From Buddleja alternifolia (taxonomy: Eukaryota > Streptophyta > Magnoliopsida > Lamiales > Scrophulariaceae), in the NCBI GenBank assembly GCA_019426215.1, contig CM033397.1:25980480-26044479 (forward strand): a DNA stretch of 64,000 nt. The letters are read 5' to 3'. Positions 22,491 to 34,583 of the stretch are shown piece by piece. The notes under the pieces are model-generated. The model was not told where the DNA came from. It saw only the letters and a program-made list of their open reading frames with translations, and searched no databases. Position 1 is the first letter of the stretch. The number at the start of each line of letters is the position of its first letter. The position numbers and the translations under genes were made by a program.

Positions 22491-22747
22491 GTGAAAAAAA
22501 GAGATTTTTTTGTTTCAATTTCGTGTGATGATATAAAGACATTAGTTGTTCTGCTGTATCAAAATGAAAGAAGTCGGGATTTTGAATATTCAACCAAAAC
22601 TTCGGAAAATGTACGCCTTTTGAAGCCCATAAGTTTAAATATGCGAATTAGAGATGTTCATGTTGGGTCCTTTTGTTTTTCGCTGTGTTTTTATCATGTA
22701 ACTCAACAGACATATGTAACAAAGATTCTAGCCTTTGTGGTGTTAAG

Positions 22748-22911
22748 GGGAAATTCCATCCTAGCAAATTGGGTAATACCCAAGTGTATTTATTAACCAC
22801 TGGATTTGCACATGATGAGGTCATAAAATGAAATAACTACCTCATCATGTATGATCCAGCGGTTTAAAACTCACTTGGGCACATACCCAATTGGGTAGGA
22901 TCTCATTTCCC
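22748..22911. mobile_element. MULE-type MITE (164 bp), target duplication GGTGTTAAG
   Basis: A foldback element: the first 40 bases and last 40 bases are inverted copies with few mismatches (GGGAAAT...ATCCTA...AATTGGGTA...CCCAAGTG), and pairing resumes further in (ACCACTGGAT/ACCGCTGGAT, CATGATGAGGT). It is flanked by a perfect 9-bp direct repeat, GGTGTTAAG (22739-22747 and 22912-22920), the length made by Mutator-like transposases. No coding capacity. Confidence 0.88.
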
Positions 22912-22935
22912 GGTGTTAAGTATAACCTCAAAGCT

Positions 22936-24062
22936 TATTAGTTGGTTTCATTTTAGATGTTTTGATGATGAAAAGATGGGATTTTATGTTAGACACCAAA
23001 AGAATGTAAGTTTATATTTTCATAGAAAATCTGTATAAGCGTTGAATGATTATTATTTGTTAGGCTTGATTTTTATCTTTATAGATTTTAGACTAAGTAT
23101 TGGAAACTCATCGTTGATAGAATTCTAGGTGAGTCTATCAAAGAGAAAGTTGAAGATCAGCGTCTAAAGTAAAAAAAAGATGAAAATTGTCTTAAGCGTC
23201 TGTCAAACGCTTAAGACATTTCAGGATTTGTGAATCAGCGTTCCAAATGACAGTAATTTACATGAAATAAATTCAGAAGTCATGAAGGACTTAAATGCAA
23301 TCAATAACGCAATCAATAATGGGCATTTATTTTCAACGGGAATTGAATTCAAATGCATTTAATGCCTGATAAGTGCATTAAATGTGATAAGAACTATTGA
23401 CATACAGACAAGCCACTTTTGACTAGACTGTCAGAGTTGAATTCTGCTGCATCCAATCCTTGTAGCAGAATTTCAGGGATTTCAGAATTGGAAGTAGTTC
23501 CACTCACTCGAGTGAAAGGCACGCGCCAGCACATGTGTCCAATAGACACTCTATCCAAGAATTGCCTATAAATAGGACATTTCAGCAAACCCTAAACACA
23601 AGAATACACACACACGAACATCCATTCAACCTAAAAGGGTATAACCCATTACTGAACTTCAAGTGCATAATTCTTCTAAGAAAAGCTTTTAAATCTCCAC
23701 ATAATCATTCAAGCTTTTAGTACATCCCAAAGACAGTCACCAATATCTCAAACATCTTCCTTGAAGAACCATAAACTATTATTGAGATATTTCAAGTTGT
23801 TTGAACTTTCCAAATCAAACAAACCCTATTGATAAAAGCCGCCAACCTCTTTCCTCTGTGTAAAGAAGAAGTTGTGTTTCAAGCATTATTTTTGGATCAA
23901 AGAAGCTTGTTGAGAAGAGATCTTAGCAGAGTTGAACTCTGTGATCAAGGAACTCAAGATCATCTTCATTGTTATTCACCATTTGTAGAAGTCATCTTTG
24001 TGGAGACTTTGAGTATCATTTAGTGAATTCCTCCGAGTGCAAAGGAGAAGAATGACGTAGCT
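22936..24062 (+). mobile_element. Sirevirus-type 5' LTR of S1
   Basis: Starts TATTAGTTGGTTTCAT, equivalent to TGTTAGGAAATTTCAT of the 3' LTR at 41396 with TG decayed to TA. It follows the 3' LTR to 'ggagaagaatgacgtagct'. The last roughly 350 bases of the LTR are missing and replaced by LINE-related sequence. The 5' target duplication could not be matched to a right-hand copy. Confidence 0.75.
23567..23574 (+). promoter_or_regulatory. TATA box in S1 5' LTR
   Basis: TATAAATA in 'gcctataaataggac'. The 3' LTRs have TTTAAATA at the same place. Likely start of the genomic transcript a few tens of bases downstream. Confidence 0.6.
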
Positions 24063-24848
24063 ATGCCACTTGGGACCAATATCTTGTCTCCACATAACCA
24101 AAATCCCCCCCTTCTAGACCCTTTTTATATGCCACTTAGGACCAACATCTTGTCTCCACATAACCTAAATCCTACCTCTAGAATTTCATTTATATTTTTT
24201 ACACAACCCCACCCTTAACATAAATTTTGATACACTTTTTCATATTTATCTCTTTTTATTTTTTGCTCTTGGATATCAAACAAACCAATATTATATTGCT
24301 GACATAGCTTTTGTACCTCTCTTTGTCCCCCCACACAGTTAAGGCCTTTAACATTCCATGATGCTATGTTCTCCATGATCTTTTATGGTGATTCCTGCAA
24401 CTCCTGGTTCTACCTTATACTCATGGGCAATTCGTCTTCATGTAGAGGGCTCACCCTGCTTTTGTGGATCTTCATATTGCACTAGTTTTGTTCCACTTTT
24501 AGCGATCAATTTCCATGGTTCCTCCCCATTCCCACTACTTCTATTTGTAACAATACCATTGGCTTTTGATATGTTTTGTGCCTCATTCTCATGTGTTTTA
24601 TCATGTTGTGCAGTTAATGGTTGTTTGGGCACCCATACAAGCTTACCCTTATTCTTCTTACATTTTTTATTCTCATGCCCATAGCCCTGACATTGTGTGC
24701 ATCTAAGTGGTTTCCATCCATACTTCACTAGCTGCTCAATTCCACATCTTTCTCATTTTGGAAATGGATAGTACGCTTCTGGCATGGTGTTCACATCCAC
24801 TTCAACCAACATCCTAGCATATTGTACCCTTTATTTTTGTATAATCAG
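24063..24848 (-). mobile_element. LINE fragment fused to S1 5' LTR
   Basis: Same LINE region as 17147-17850: endonuclease start and ORF1 zinc-knuckle. Here the knuckle is better kept (CTQCQGYGHENKKC, about 24695-24655). A short piece is repeated at the junction ('atgccacttgggaccaa' and 'atgccacttaggaccaa'). It ends abruptly where the S1 gag begins. Confidence 0.7.
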
Positions 24849-25513
24849 TTTAGATGGACCCATTCAAATCATGAAAGTTATAACTAGAGCTCCTGGAGCG
24901 ACTGAAGCAACTCCTGATGGTTATGTCGAGAAACCTAAAGTAGAATGGACTCCTGACGATGGGAGAAGAGCAAATCTGGACAATGTTGTACATAATGCTC
25001 TCTACCTAGCGTCGAATGATAATGAGGGATTTTCAACAAGATTAAGTCATGAAAGACTTCAAAAGAAATTTGGGATTAGTTGGCTACTGTGTGTGAATGA
25101 TCCGCACAAATGAGGGAGAATAAGCTCTCCATGGCCATGCAATGATTCGAGCATTTCAAGATGTAGCCTAATGAGTAGACGCTAGATCAATTGGATGCCA
25201 TGTTTACTGCGCTTATTACAGAGTTAGTGTCATTGGACAAGGAATTGACCAATAAGGGAATGGTCAATAAGATTTTCAGAAATCTTCCAAGTAAATAACT
25301 TATGAAGACTGTTACAATGAGAGAATTCCAAATGTTGGCGCTTGTAACACCAGGGTATGTATTTTCCATACTAAGGGCTTTTGAGTTTGAGTTAGGAGAA
25401 GTCCGCGATGCGCCGACTTCAGGGATTGAATCCAGAGCGCTAATTAAAACTACCAAAGGTAAATTGGCAGAATCTGATGAGGATAGAAATGGCTTTATTG
25501 ATGAAGAAGTTTA
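24849..25513 (+). pseudogene. S1 gag, core region
   Basis: Structural protein of the Sirevirus-like element. Starts mid-protein with DGPIQIMKVI, then WTPDDGRRANLDNVVHNALYLAS, LDAMFTALITELVSLDKELT and KIFRNLP, typical of copia gag. Two frameshifts and several stops. The N-terminus was lost to the LINE fusion, so no start codon is offered. Confidence 0.75.
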
Positions 25514-25606
25514 AGAAATTCATGAGATATGAAAGGAAGAATTCTAATGTACAAACTTCATACCAAACCCCTCTACCCTTACTCTCAAGCGTGAGCGACT
25601 CTTGGA

Positions 25607-26735
25607 TTGACAGATGTTAGGGTAACCAGGAAGAGGCATCTTCTTCGCTCCCTCTGTACAAGCACAACGGTATCAAACGCTTGTGTATACTGCTCCATTT
25701 TCTCCAGCACTGATTCAGTACCCAGAGTGTCCAATCAGAATCTCTCAGCACCAGTGGTTTCCAAGCTAAAGAGTAAGCTAAGGTTAACAACTGAACAAAA
25801 GATGAAAACTAATCTTTGTTACAATTGCAGGAAACCAGGGCACTGTCAGGGTAGATTTCCATTATCCAAACGTATCTAAGCCCACAATGCAAGATTATGT
25901 GGATAGAAACCAATTCAGGAGTGATCTTAGACAAAATGGTTTCCTAGCAGAATCTGAACCATTCTCTGCACTTAAGTGGATCTGGAATCTTTAAAAGAGA
26001 GTAGTCATGATGAGCCTTCAAGTGACTCAGCGCTAATTTGTCCTATGGTGATAAACGGAGAAGCGACCGAAGACTCACTACCAGAGGTAATTACTGAACT
26101 ATCTAATCCTCTCTCTTATGAAGAGTTACTTGACAAGATCAATGATTATCATGGAGCTTGTTAAGGTGCTACCAAACTATACCAAAAACACTTTGAGGAG
26201 ATCTCAGCGCTTAAAAGTGAAAACGTAATGCTCAAGGCAGAGTTGCAAGTTCAGTAACAATGCAATAAAAAGAACCAATCACTTGAAGCTAAAATCGCTC
26301 AGTTGAAAAGTGATCTTGATATGGTAGTAAAGAGAGAAGTGAGTTGATCGCTAAACTTGCTAAATTAGAGCAGCTCATCTTATCAATGTCAAAAACGTCA
26401 AGAAACTTTGGTGAAAAGACCAGTTTAGGTTGTGATAAATTCGGTAACAAATCAAAAACGTGAAAGGTTACGGAAACCAACAAAGGAAAAGGTATATTCT
26501 TTGTTGAGAAAGTTTCAAAAAGTCAAACGCTGAATGAACCTAAGGACAATGGTAAGAGGCCAAATGAGAAAGTTAAAGCTAACTCAGGCAATAAGGGAAA
26601 GACGAAAGTGAATGATTCACAAAGAAAAGGTCATCCAAAAGCTCAAAAGGCTAAGGAGAAACCTTGTACATGTGAATCAAACGCTAAGTGTCAAGCGCCC
26701 AAAGCGCACCCTAAGCCAGTGCCAAGGAAATAACA
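25607..26735 (+). pseudogene. S1 gag, zinc knuckle and coiled-coil tail
   Basis: The knuckle CYNCRKPGHCQGRF (about 25826-25867) matches CX2CX4H but the last Cys is Phe. An acidic and then a coiled-coil-like stretch follows (YEELLDKIN..., EISALKSENVMLKAELQ..., SLEAKIAQLKSDLDMV), which fits the long gag C-termini of Sireviruses. A Lys-rich tail leads to CTCESNAKCQ. Many stops. Protease, integrase and most of RT, which should follow, are missing. Confidence 0.7.
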
Positions 26736-27485
26736 TAATATGATTACAAAATTTGGTATGAAAAATGCACCATCTTCCAAAATTCCAATGAGCCAATGCT
26801 TAAGCTAGATAAAGTTGAAAGTGAGAAGAAAATTGATATCACTTATCTAAGCACTAGTAGACCCGATATTATGTTTTGGGTATGCATATGTGCACACTTT
26901 CAAGCTAATCCTAAAGAATCACACTTAATTGTTGCCAAAAGAATCCTTAAATACCTAAAAGGCACACAAAATGTGAGTTTATGGTATCCAATGGACTCTC
27001 CTTTTAAACTAATTGGTTATTCAGACGCAGATTTTGCAGGATGCAAAATTGATAGAAAAAGTACAAGTGCTACATTTCAATTTCATGGTGATAGGTTAGT
27101 TTCATGGCATAGTAAGAAATAACAATCCATAGCAACTTCTATCGCTGAGGCAGAATATGTAGCCGCTGGTAATGATTGTGCACAAATTCTTTGGATGAGG
27201 CCACAACTTAGAGATTATGGAGTCATCCTAGGTTCTACCCCTATTCGTTGTGATAACCAAAGTGCCTTAGCCATGACTCAAAACACAGTTCTTCATTCTA
27301 GAACCAAACACATTGAGATTCGCTACCATTTCTTCCGTGCCCATGTTCTAAAAAAAGATATCTCCATGCATTTCATTGGAGCTGACAAACACTTGCCACA
27401 TATGTTCACCAAAGCGCTTTATGAACAACGTTTTCTCACTTTGAGAAGTGAATTAGGTATGATTAATTTAAACGCTTATTCATAA
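26736..27485 (+). pseudogene. S1 RT C-terminus and RNase H
   Basis: Picks up at KFGMKNAPSSKIPMS (late RT), then TSRPDIMF, KRILKYLKGTQN, DADFAGCKIDRKSTSA, AEAEYVAAGNDCAQILWM, RCDNQSALAMTQN, SRTKHIEIRYHFFRAHV and HMFTKAL. One in-frame TAA lies at about 27120. The catalytic RT core is absent, so the element could only have moved with helper proteins. Confidence 0.85.
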
Positions 27486-28315
27486 AGCACCATACTTTCC
27501 TTAGGCATATAATTTAGGGGAAATCCACTTTATTATTATGTCTAAATGTTTCTCAAAATTGAAATGAGTTATCAATTTAAGGGAAACTTTAAAATTGTAC
27601 TTATTACAGCCAGTCAAGCGACAATGATCAAAAATGAACTTTCAAAATTTTAAGCATTGATCATCAGCGCTTACTGTTATGCAGGAAAAGTTGATCGCTT
27701 ATTAACATACAAAGTCTTTTACTCAAGCGTTCAATTGTTTCCCTTCAAAAGAATAATTCAAGCATTAAGAATATTCCCTTTTGACGCTGAGTAAAACTTT
27801 ATGAAATTCATGCATTGCTTTCATCGCTAAAGTTAACGTGTGGATAAGTTCAAAAGATACTATTTTGATCACTTCCCACACGCCCCTATCATATTAAACT
27901 GGCTGGTAATTATACCTATCTAATATAGACAGTTTAGTGTATGTGCATGCCTGAGTACGTTTCAGTATAACAACAGGTGCGTATAGTTCACCTTGAAAAT
28001 TTCAAACGTTTTTTAAAAAGTAACTGCGAACTTGAAAAATATAATATTATGGTTTACCATAGGCACTTACCATGAATATCGCTATTTTTTACATCCGTCT
28101 TTAATATTAAGCGGCCCATATTAAATGTCTTCTTTATCAGATTAAATGTGTTTACACATGGCAATTATCCGAGCATCTAAGAGGTTACTTTTTGCCATTT
28201 CATTTAAATATCTCTAAATTTTATAGAGATTTCATCACTTTCGTAATTTCTCTCTGCAAAAATCTTCTAAGGAAAAATAACTCTTTTCTCTCTCAAAAAC
28301 CTCAAACCTTCTTCA
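27486..28315 (+). promoter_or_regulatory. S1 spacer with possible internal promoter for the env-like gene
   Basis: About 830 bases without a gene between pol and the env-like ORF. The last part has ATTTAAATATC (about 28202), then a TATAGAGATTT and a CT-rich leader full of CTCTC/CAAAC just before the ATG at 28316. This resembles a plant core promoter and 5' leader. S2 has the same arrangement at 48490-48587. Confidence 0.4.
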
Positions 28316-29456
28316 ATGGCACCACCAAAATCTACCAACTCTGCTGCCGATACTTCTTCTAAGTCCAAGAAGGACAAACCTATAGTTGTGAACACAGGAT
28401 TCCTGGCCAAATGGGAATACCTATTCACGAATCAGAACTTCCCAATGAGCAAAATTCTTCCTCTTTTTGAAGAATCTGGACTCAAAACTCTTCTTACCTC
28501 TTTCTCCAAAATTCATGATCAACTTAAAGCTTTCTTCAAAAATGTCATCATCTGACGATGGCAATTCCATTTCATATACTTTTTCCTTTAACTCAAAACC
28601 TTTCATTCTTACAGCCCAGATAATTTCTGAAATTCTGAAACTGCAGACTGAAGGATGCCTTGTCGAGGAGGTGAAAATGGGGGATATTATAAAAGTCTGG
28701 GAAATTGTGAAGCGACCTGAAGCTGGAGATTATGAGCCAAACTTCAAGAAGAACGATATGAAGGGCGAGTATGCAATCTTTGTTGAAAGTTGTGCTAAGC
28801 TGGTGGAATGCAAGAAGGGATCTTTTGAAAAGATCTCTCACCTCCAATATAGGATGATGATTGCCATCATCATGAGAGTGAAGATTAATTGGTCTCTCTA
28901 CATCTTCAATCGCATTAAGGCAGCGTTGAAGAAGTCAGTTAATCCAAAGCCTTATGGAATCATCCTGATTTACCTTTTGAATGCTTGCGATTTCATCAAT
29001 ACCGCAGGAACTGAGGTCCCAACGCTCAAATTCTAAGAGAAGAAAATAATCTCGGAGTTGCTAAACCCTAAGCGAATGGGTGGCGCAGCGGTTCCAAAAG
29101 AAAAGAAAGAGCAACTTGTCGCTTTTGTGAGACTTCAAGGTGATGTAGAGGAACAAGTGACTTCCTTTGTGAATGAACCAGAAGAAGTGGTCGTCAAACG
29201 ACCAAAGGGGAAAGCTTCCAAGACTGACGTAGAGCCATCAAAGAAATCAAAGAAGAAGAAACCACTAGCTCGTTATCTCCTGAATTTGATGATGAAGAAG
29301 AAGATGTTGTGCCGCTAGCTCGCAGGTGAACATCACTACCTGCACAAGTGGAATTGACAAGCACTCCATTTGAACAACAAGCGCTTGAAGAAACCACAAG
29401 TGTCAATCCTAGAAAAGACGAAGAACCTAACATTACTCAATTCATGCTTGAGATTA

Positions 29457-29546
29457 GTGAGTAGAGTAATTACTTTATAAGGATTTTATTACTTAGCATT
29501 TCTTTTTCTACGTTATCCTACTAACGCTAGGGTAATCTTTATCCAG
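29457..29546 (+). other. Intron-like sequence 1 in S1 env-like gene
   Basis: 90 bases, GTGAGT at the left and a T-rich tract ending CAG at the right. It contains in-frame stops (the first is TAG six bases in). Splicing it out extends the frame by about 44 codons up to a TAG that looks like a decayed CAG. Confidence 0.6.
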
Positions 29547-29678
29547 CTCGTTTAAAAGGCATGAGAGACACTGCTGAGATGTGCGCTGAACGAAACATTT
29601 CCTCGTCTATGGAGCGTGAGGTAGAGGAACAATCTGTTCCAGAAGCCAGAGTGATTGAGATCGAAGAAAGTCTTTAGG

Positions 29679-29750
29679 GTAAGCATTTAACCTTTTTGGG
29701 AGTAATTTCTACTTAGTAGATTTTTTTCCCTAAATAATTTCTCTTTTCAG
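29679..29750 (+). other. Intron-like sequence 2 in S1 env-like gene
   Basis: 72 bases, GTAAGC at the left and TCTCTTTTCAG at the right. Near the lower limit for plant introns. The frame after it (SKSTEAQETPPLQ) is off by one base from the simple splice, so a one-base indel or alternative donor is needed. Confidence 0.45.
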
Positions 29751-32366
29751 CTCCAAATCCACAGAAGCTCAAGAAACTCCTCCTCTCCAAGTTTCTATGG
29801 AGTTAGACGTCGGTCTAACGTTAGTAGTGGCAATCACTAAAGAAGTTGACCAAGTCCTTCCAGACGCTGAGATTTCTCCAGCCAAACAAGAGATTGTAGG
29901 CGTTGAGAGGTCGATAGAAGTGGCCCCAATTGTTTCCACTCCAACTCCTCCTCTTCATCCCCCCATGCAGAATTTTTTTCCCAGAGGCTATGATGCAAAC
30001 ATAGAATATTACTATGCCTAGAGAGAAACAACCACCCATGTAATGATTGATATGAAGCTTACTTTCCAAGAGACAGTCCACAATCCTTTCTTGATAGAAG
30101 CACAAAATTCAGAAGTATTTGAGTTGCTAGCATCTCTAGGGCTCAAATCCCAGAAGCAATTGTTAGCCTGATTGGAGTACTTGAGCACTCCTTAACGGGA
30201 TATTATATAATTTGAAAGAAATCTCTTTCAAGAGGTTGGTAAGAGTGCATAGCGTAACTTCCCATTCCACCGCACTCACATCTCTTTCAAAAATCCCAAC
30301 ATTTCTGGATGGCTCAAGAAACTAGATGAGGAAACGCTCAATTCCTTGGGTTACTCCGCCTCACCAAAAATCATCAACTCATCAGAAAATAAATATTCTC
30401 CAAAGCCCTTGCTGTTATGGAAAAGAAAAGGTCCAATGTTCGGTGAGGACCTAACCTGATAAATAAGTGGGTTGAAGAGGAAGCTCATGAATACCTAGCC
30501 CAAATCTGGACTAACGACTTTGAGGAAGAGCATGCAAAGTTTGAGAAGTTTTTCAAAGCTAGAAAAGACAAGAGAAAGGGTGATAAACTTGGGAAACGTA
30601 GGATAGCTGATGCATTCAGATGGGTTGAGAAATTTGTGTTGCACCATTACACCTATTGTGATTCGGTCTAGCGGATAAAAATTTAATCCCAATCACTCCA
30701 GAAATCGAATCTAGGGTTTCATGATATTGATTCGCAACAAAAGAAATTACAAAAGAGGATAATCGAATTGCCTCTTGACGACAAAAATTGAATAATCAGT
30801 AGCAGCCCCAGACTCTTGTTTCTAGATTATCACACAGAAGAAAAATCTCCAAGAAAGCTCCGATTTCTTGCCCAGCAACAGTGGTGGCGGTGGCTAGCTG
30901 GAGAGAGGGAGGGAATTTTAGCCTTTTTTTTGCTGTAGGTTTCTTTTGCTCAAAGTCAGATTCAGAATTATGACTTGTCTATAATTCTGACACTGACTAA
31001 CAACTTATACCAAGATAACAAAACCCTAGTGACAATAAGAGGGGGTGGCCGTTAGGCCTTATTAGAATGGGCTTTTGTTCCATCTTAGCCCATGTGTAAT
31101 TAATTAAATCCAAGTCCAAATCCAATTGACTTTTAATTAATTACTTTAATCCAATTAAATTTAATTCAACTTATAAATTAATTTCCAATTAATTTAACTT
31201 ACGAATTAAATGATTTAATTAATTTATTTAATCTAATTAAATATCTTTAATTAGGTCATGTCATCCATTTTGTTAGTCATTCACATCTAATGTGAATTTA
31301 CCAAAATACCATTAGCATAGAAATCATTCCTTTTCTTCACATAACGCGACTCTCTAGGCTCGATTCAATTGGCAATGGGAGGATACCAAAGGATAAGGTT
31401 GTCACCTAGCCAGCACCGTGGAACCAAATCATAGCCCAAATGAATACGAGATGAATATGTCATCACGAACCTTGATTACGATTACCATATGCGTATAAAT
31501 TCTTCACTGACGTGACCCGATCAAGTAAGAGCCATGGTACATCAAACCCATAGAACTTGATGATGTACTCATTAATCATATTAATGTGAAATTACCAAAC
31601 TACCCTCAGTGACCATCACTATTTAGTTTATATGCTTTAGCCAAAGACTTTGTAATTTCAATTACTTATGATCGTACAGGTCACATACTCGTTTCCTATC
31701 GAGATGGTGTATCCTATATTGGCAGTTATCTTACAATGTCGAATGCACCATTTGAATCGTACTTTGAGATTGACCCCACCTATCAGGTGATACAGGTCTA
31801 TCTACTCTTGTAACATATCCAATACTACAAGAACATTGTAAATAACTCCTCAGGTCTAAAGTTCACACACACTATCACAATCTTAATCCCAATCATTTAC
31901 TGTCAAAGAGTAAATACCCATATGATCGGATTAATGCGAGTCGAGTTCAAATATGTTAATTCCATTAACTATATTCATGACACCAACTCCTACTATCTAA
32001 TTAGTGTTCGACTGGCCCTTCCTTGTCAAAGCAGGTGTCGCACAAGTTGAATTTAATGCTCAATTAAAATTTCTTAACTCATGAACCACCATTAAGAGAT
32101 TAAGCACTTGAGTCTTCCAGTTCCTCTTCTCAACCATAAGAAGTGGAAAGTCTATCTTCAAATCTCAAGGACTTATTTGTTCAACACACTTAAATGCCAT
32201 CTAGATTTACATGAACAAAATCAAAATCTTTTCTTATTTTTTTGGTGTAAAGTAAGAACTTCATTACCAACAAGCAAAATGTACAACGAAACAATACACA
32301 ACATTTACATGGACAAATATATGCTCATGTGTGCAAAGAAACTACTACTGCCTAACTATCACCTGC

Positions 32367-34583
32367 TCAATGTATAATAGAATCTATGTATAATCTATCC
32401 CTATTTGACATTTTCCTCTTATAACACCCTGTAAATCGAATTACCAGGTCCTGCTTGAGAATCTTAGCTACACATTTGCTTGATGTTTCCACTTTGGTGA
32501 ACACTCGTCTATTTCTCTCTTCCCATGCTTTGTACACAACACCAACCACCGTAGCAACCACAATCTTCTTCTTCAAATCCCAACATCTGAAAGCATATAC
32601 TAGCCATCTCATCCATCTATCAAAACGTACAGGGTACCCCACAACATTAATCCATTGCATGATTGGCTACAGAATCTGTTGAACCCAGCTACATATAAAG
32701 AACAAATGCTCCACTGATTCTACTACTTGCCCACACAACACACATGTGCAATCCGATATTAATATAAACTTGCCTAGTCTTTCTCTAGTCAACAATCTCT
32801 TATGTAATGTCAGCCACATAATATATGAATGTTTTGGAATATTCAATGTATTCCAAGCAATGTAAGCTCCTGTAAATTTTTCCTTTGTGCCCTGCAACCA
32901 ATTATAAGCACTTTTAATGGTATAGGCCCCTGTTTTTGTTAAGGTCCACTTATTATGTAGGAAGCCGCCCTTGAGTTTTTGCTTGATTGAGTTAATCTTC
33001 CTCCAATTCCAGCTGCAATCCAGTGGAGGGACATAGTCCCAAAAATCAGCACCCTTCAGATAAATTCCACTAATCCATTTGACCCATAAACTGTCTTGTT
33101 TTTGAGAAATTGCCCAAACATGCTTTCCAATGGCAGCTACATTCCACAATTTACAGTTTTTGACATCCAACTCCCCAACTTTTTTCTTCCCACACACAAC
33201 ATCCCAACTAATCAACGCCATTTTCTTCTGATTTTCTTTCTTGCCCCAAAGAAAATCTCTGCATTTAGCTTCCATTTGTTTTATCATGGCTTGCGGTAGA
33301 ATGAAAACAGAGGACCAATAGACATGTATAGTCATTAAAACAGAATTAATCAACTGGGCTCGACCTGCATATGATAGATTTCGTGACACCCAACAAGTAA
33401 GCCTTTTTGTCATTTTCTCCACCAGACACTGACAATCCATATGGTTCCATCTAGTGGGAGATAGTGGAATCCCCCAATATCTAAATGGAAAAGTACCCTC
33501 CTGGAATCCTGTCATCTGAAGAAGCTATTGTTTTTTCTCTTGTGACAGCCCTCTGATATACATATGTGACTTTCCTTGGTTAACCTGAAGCCCAGTTCTG
33601 CCAGAAAATTTCTCAAATTGATTCCAAAGAATTGCAACCGATTGATCTGTGGCTTTGCAGAAAATCATCAAGTCATCTGCAAAGCAGATGTTTGTTAAGG
33701 CCATGGATTTACAGGTGGGATGGAACCTGAACTCCCTTTTTGTAGCTGCTACGTTTAAGCTTCTTATCAAAAATTCCATAACCAGAACAAACAGCAGGGG
33801 GGATATTAGATCTCCTTGCCTAATTTCTCTTTTCCCTGGAAAGTATCCATGGATTTCACCATTTATTGCAAGGGAGAAACTGACTGTTCGTACACATTCC
33901 ATAACCCATCTTGTGAATTTAGGGGGAAACTTATATCCTTCCATCATTTCTTCAATAAAATCCCACTCAATTGAGTTATAAGCATTTTTTAAATCTATCT
34001 TCATCAAACATCTAGGAGAAATAGCCTTCCTGTTATAGAGTCGAATAATCTCCTGACTTATTAAAATATTTTCCACAATTGATCTCCCTTTCACAAAAGC
34101 ACTTTGATTACCATTCACCAGATAGGGGAGCACAACAGCTAGTCTACTTGTAAGCAATTTTGAAATGCATTTATAAACACTATTGCAACATGCAATAGGT
34201 CTATAATCAGAAGCTCTTAGTCGATTATCCACTTTTGGAACAAGGGCTAGGGTAGTGCTATTAAGTTTCTTAAGGATCTGCCCATCCCTAAAGAAACTTA
34301 ACACTGCTTCAGTCACCTCTTCACCCACAATACCCCAAGCTTTCTTGAAAAAATCACTTCCATAGCCATCGGGGCTAGGGCTCTTAGAGCTGTGTATACT
34401 AAACATGGCCTTTTTAGTCTCTTCCCTGCTAAATGGTTTTATGAGGTCTAATTGCTGTTCCACTGATAGTCTTTGTCCTGCTTCATAGATAGCATGATCA
34501 GACTGCACTCTTCTACCAAACTGCCCCAATTGCTGCTTATAATACTCAATGAAGTGATTCACCACTTGTTTATAATCTGTCAA
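32367..34583 (-). pseudogene. LINE ORF2, reverse transcriptase and zinc-finger part
   Basis: Continues the endonuclease ORF after one frameshift near 34580. RT motifs in order: STTLALVPKVDN, ASDYRPIACCNSVYK, NQSAFVKGRSI, CLMKIDLKNAYNSIEWDF (catalytic Asp present), RQGDLISPLLFVLVME and the active-site CFADDLMIF (FADD). The thumb and linker follow, then a zf-RVT region with CVLCGQVVESVEHLFFIC near 32730 and a C-terminal part ending at 32367. Two TAG stops (about 33527 and 32666) interrupt it. Otherwise well kept, so a fairly young insertion. Confidence 0.9.

Larger units (their letters stand above)
28316..30653 (+). pseudogene. S1 env-like gene, 5' part, with two intron-like sequences
   Basis: Third ORF of a Sirevirus-like element, of the class annotated as 'putative plant transposon protein'; its role is unknown. 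It starts MAPPKSTNSAADTSS and shifts frame near 28550 and 29036. Further segments are KPYGIILIYLLNACDFINTA, a Lys-rich patch, an acidic patch and LEETTSVNPRKDEEP. Sequence 29457-29546 has donor A|GTGAGT and acceptor TATCCAG; removing it joins LEI to TRLKGMRDTAEMCAE in frame. A second intron-like piece is 29679-29750 (GTAAGC...CTTTTCAG). The gene is cut at 30653 by solo LTR B and continues at 37244. Confidence 0.65.
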
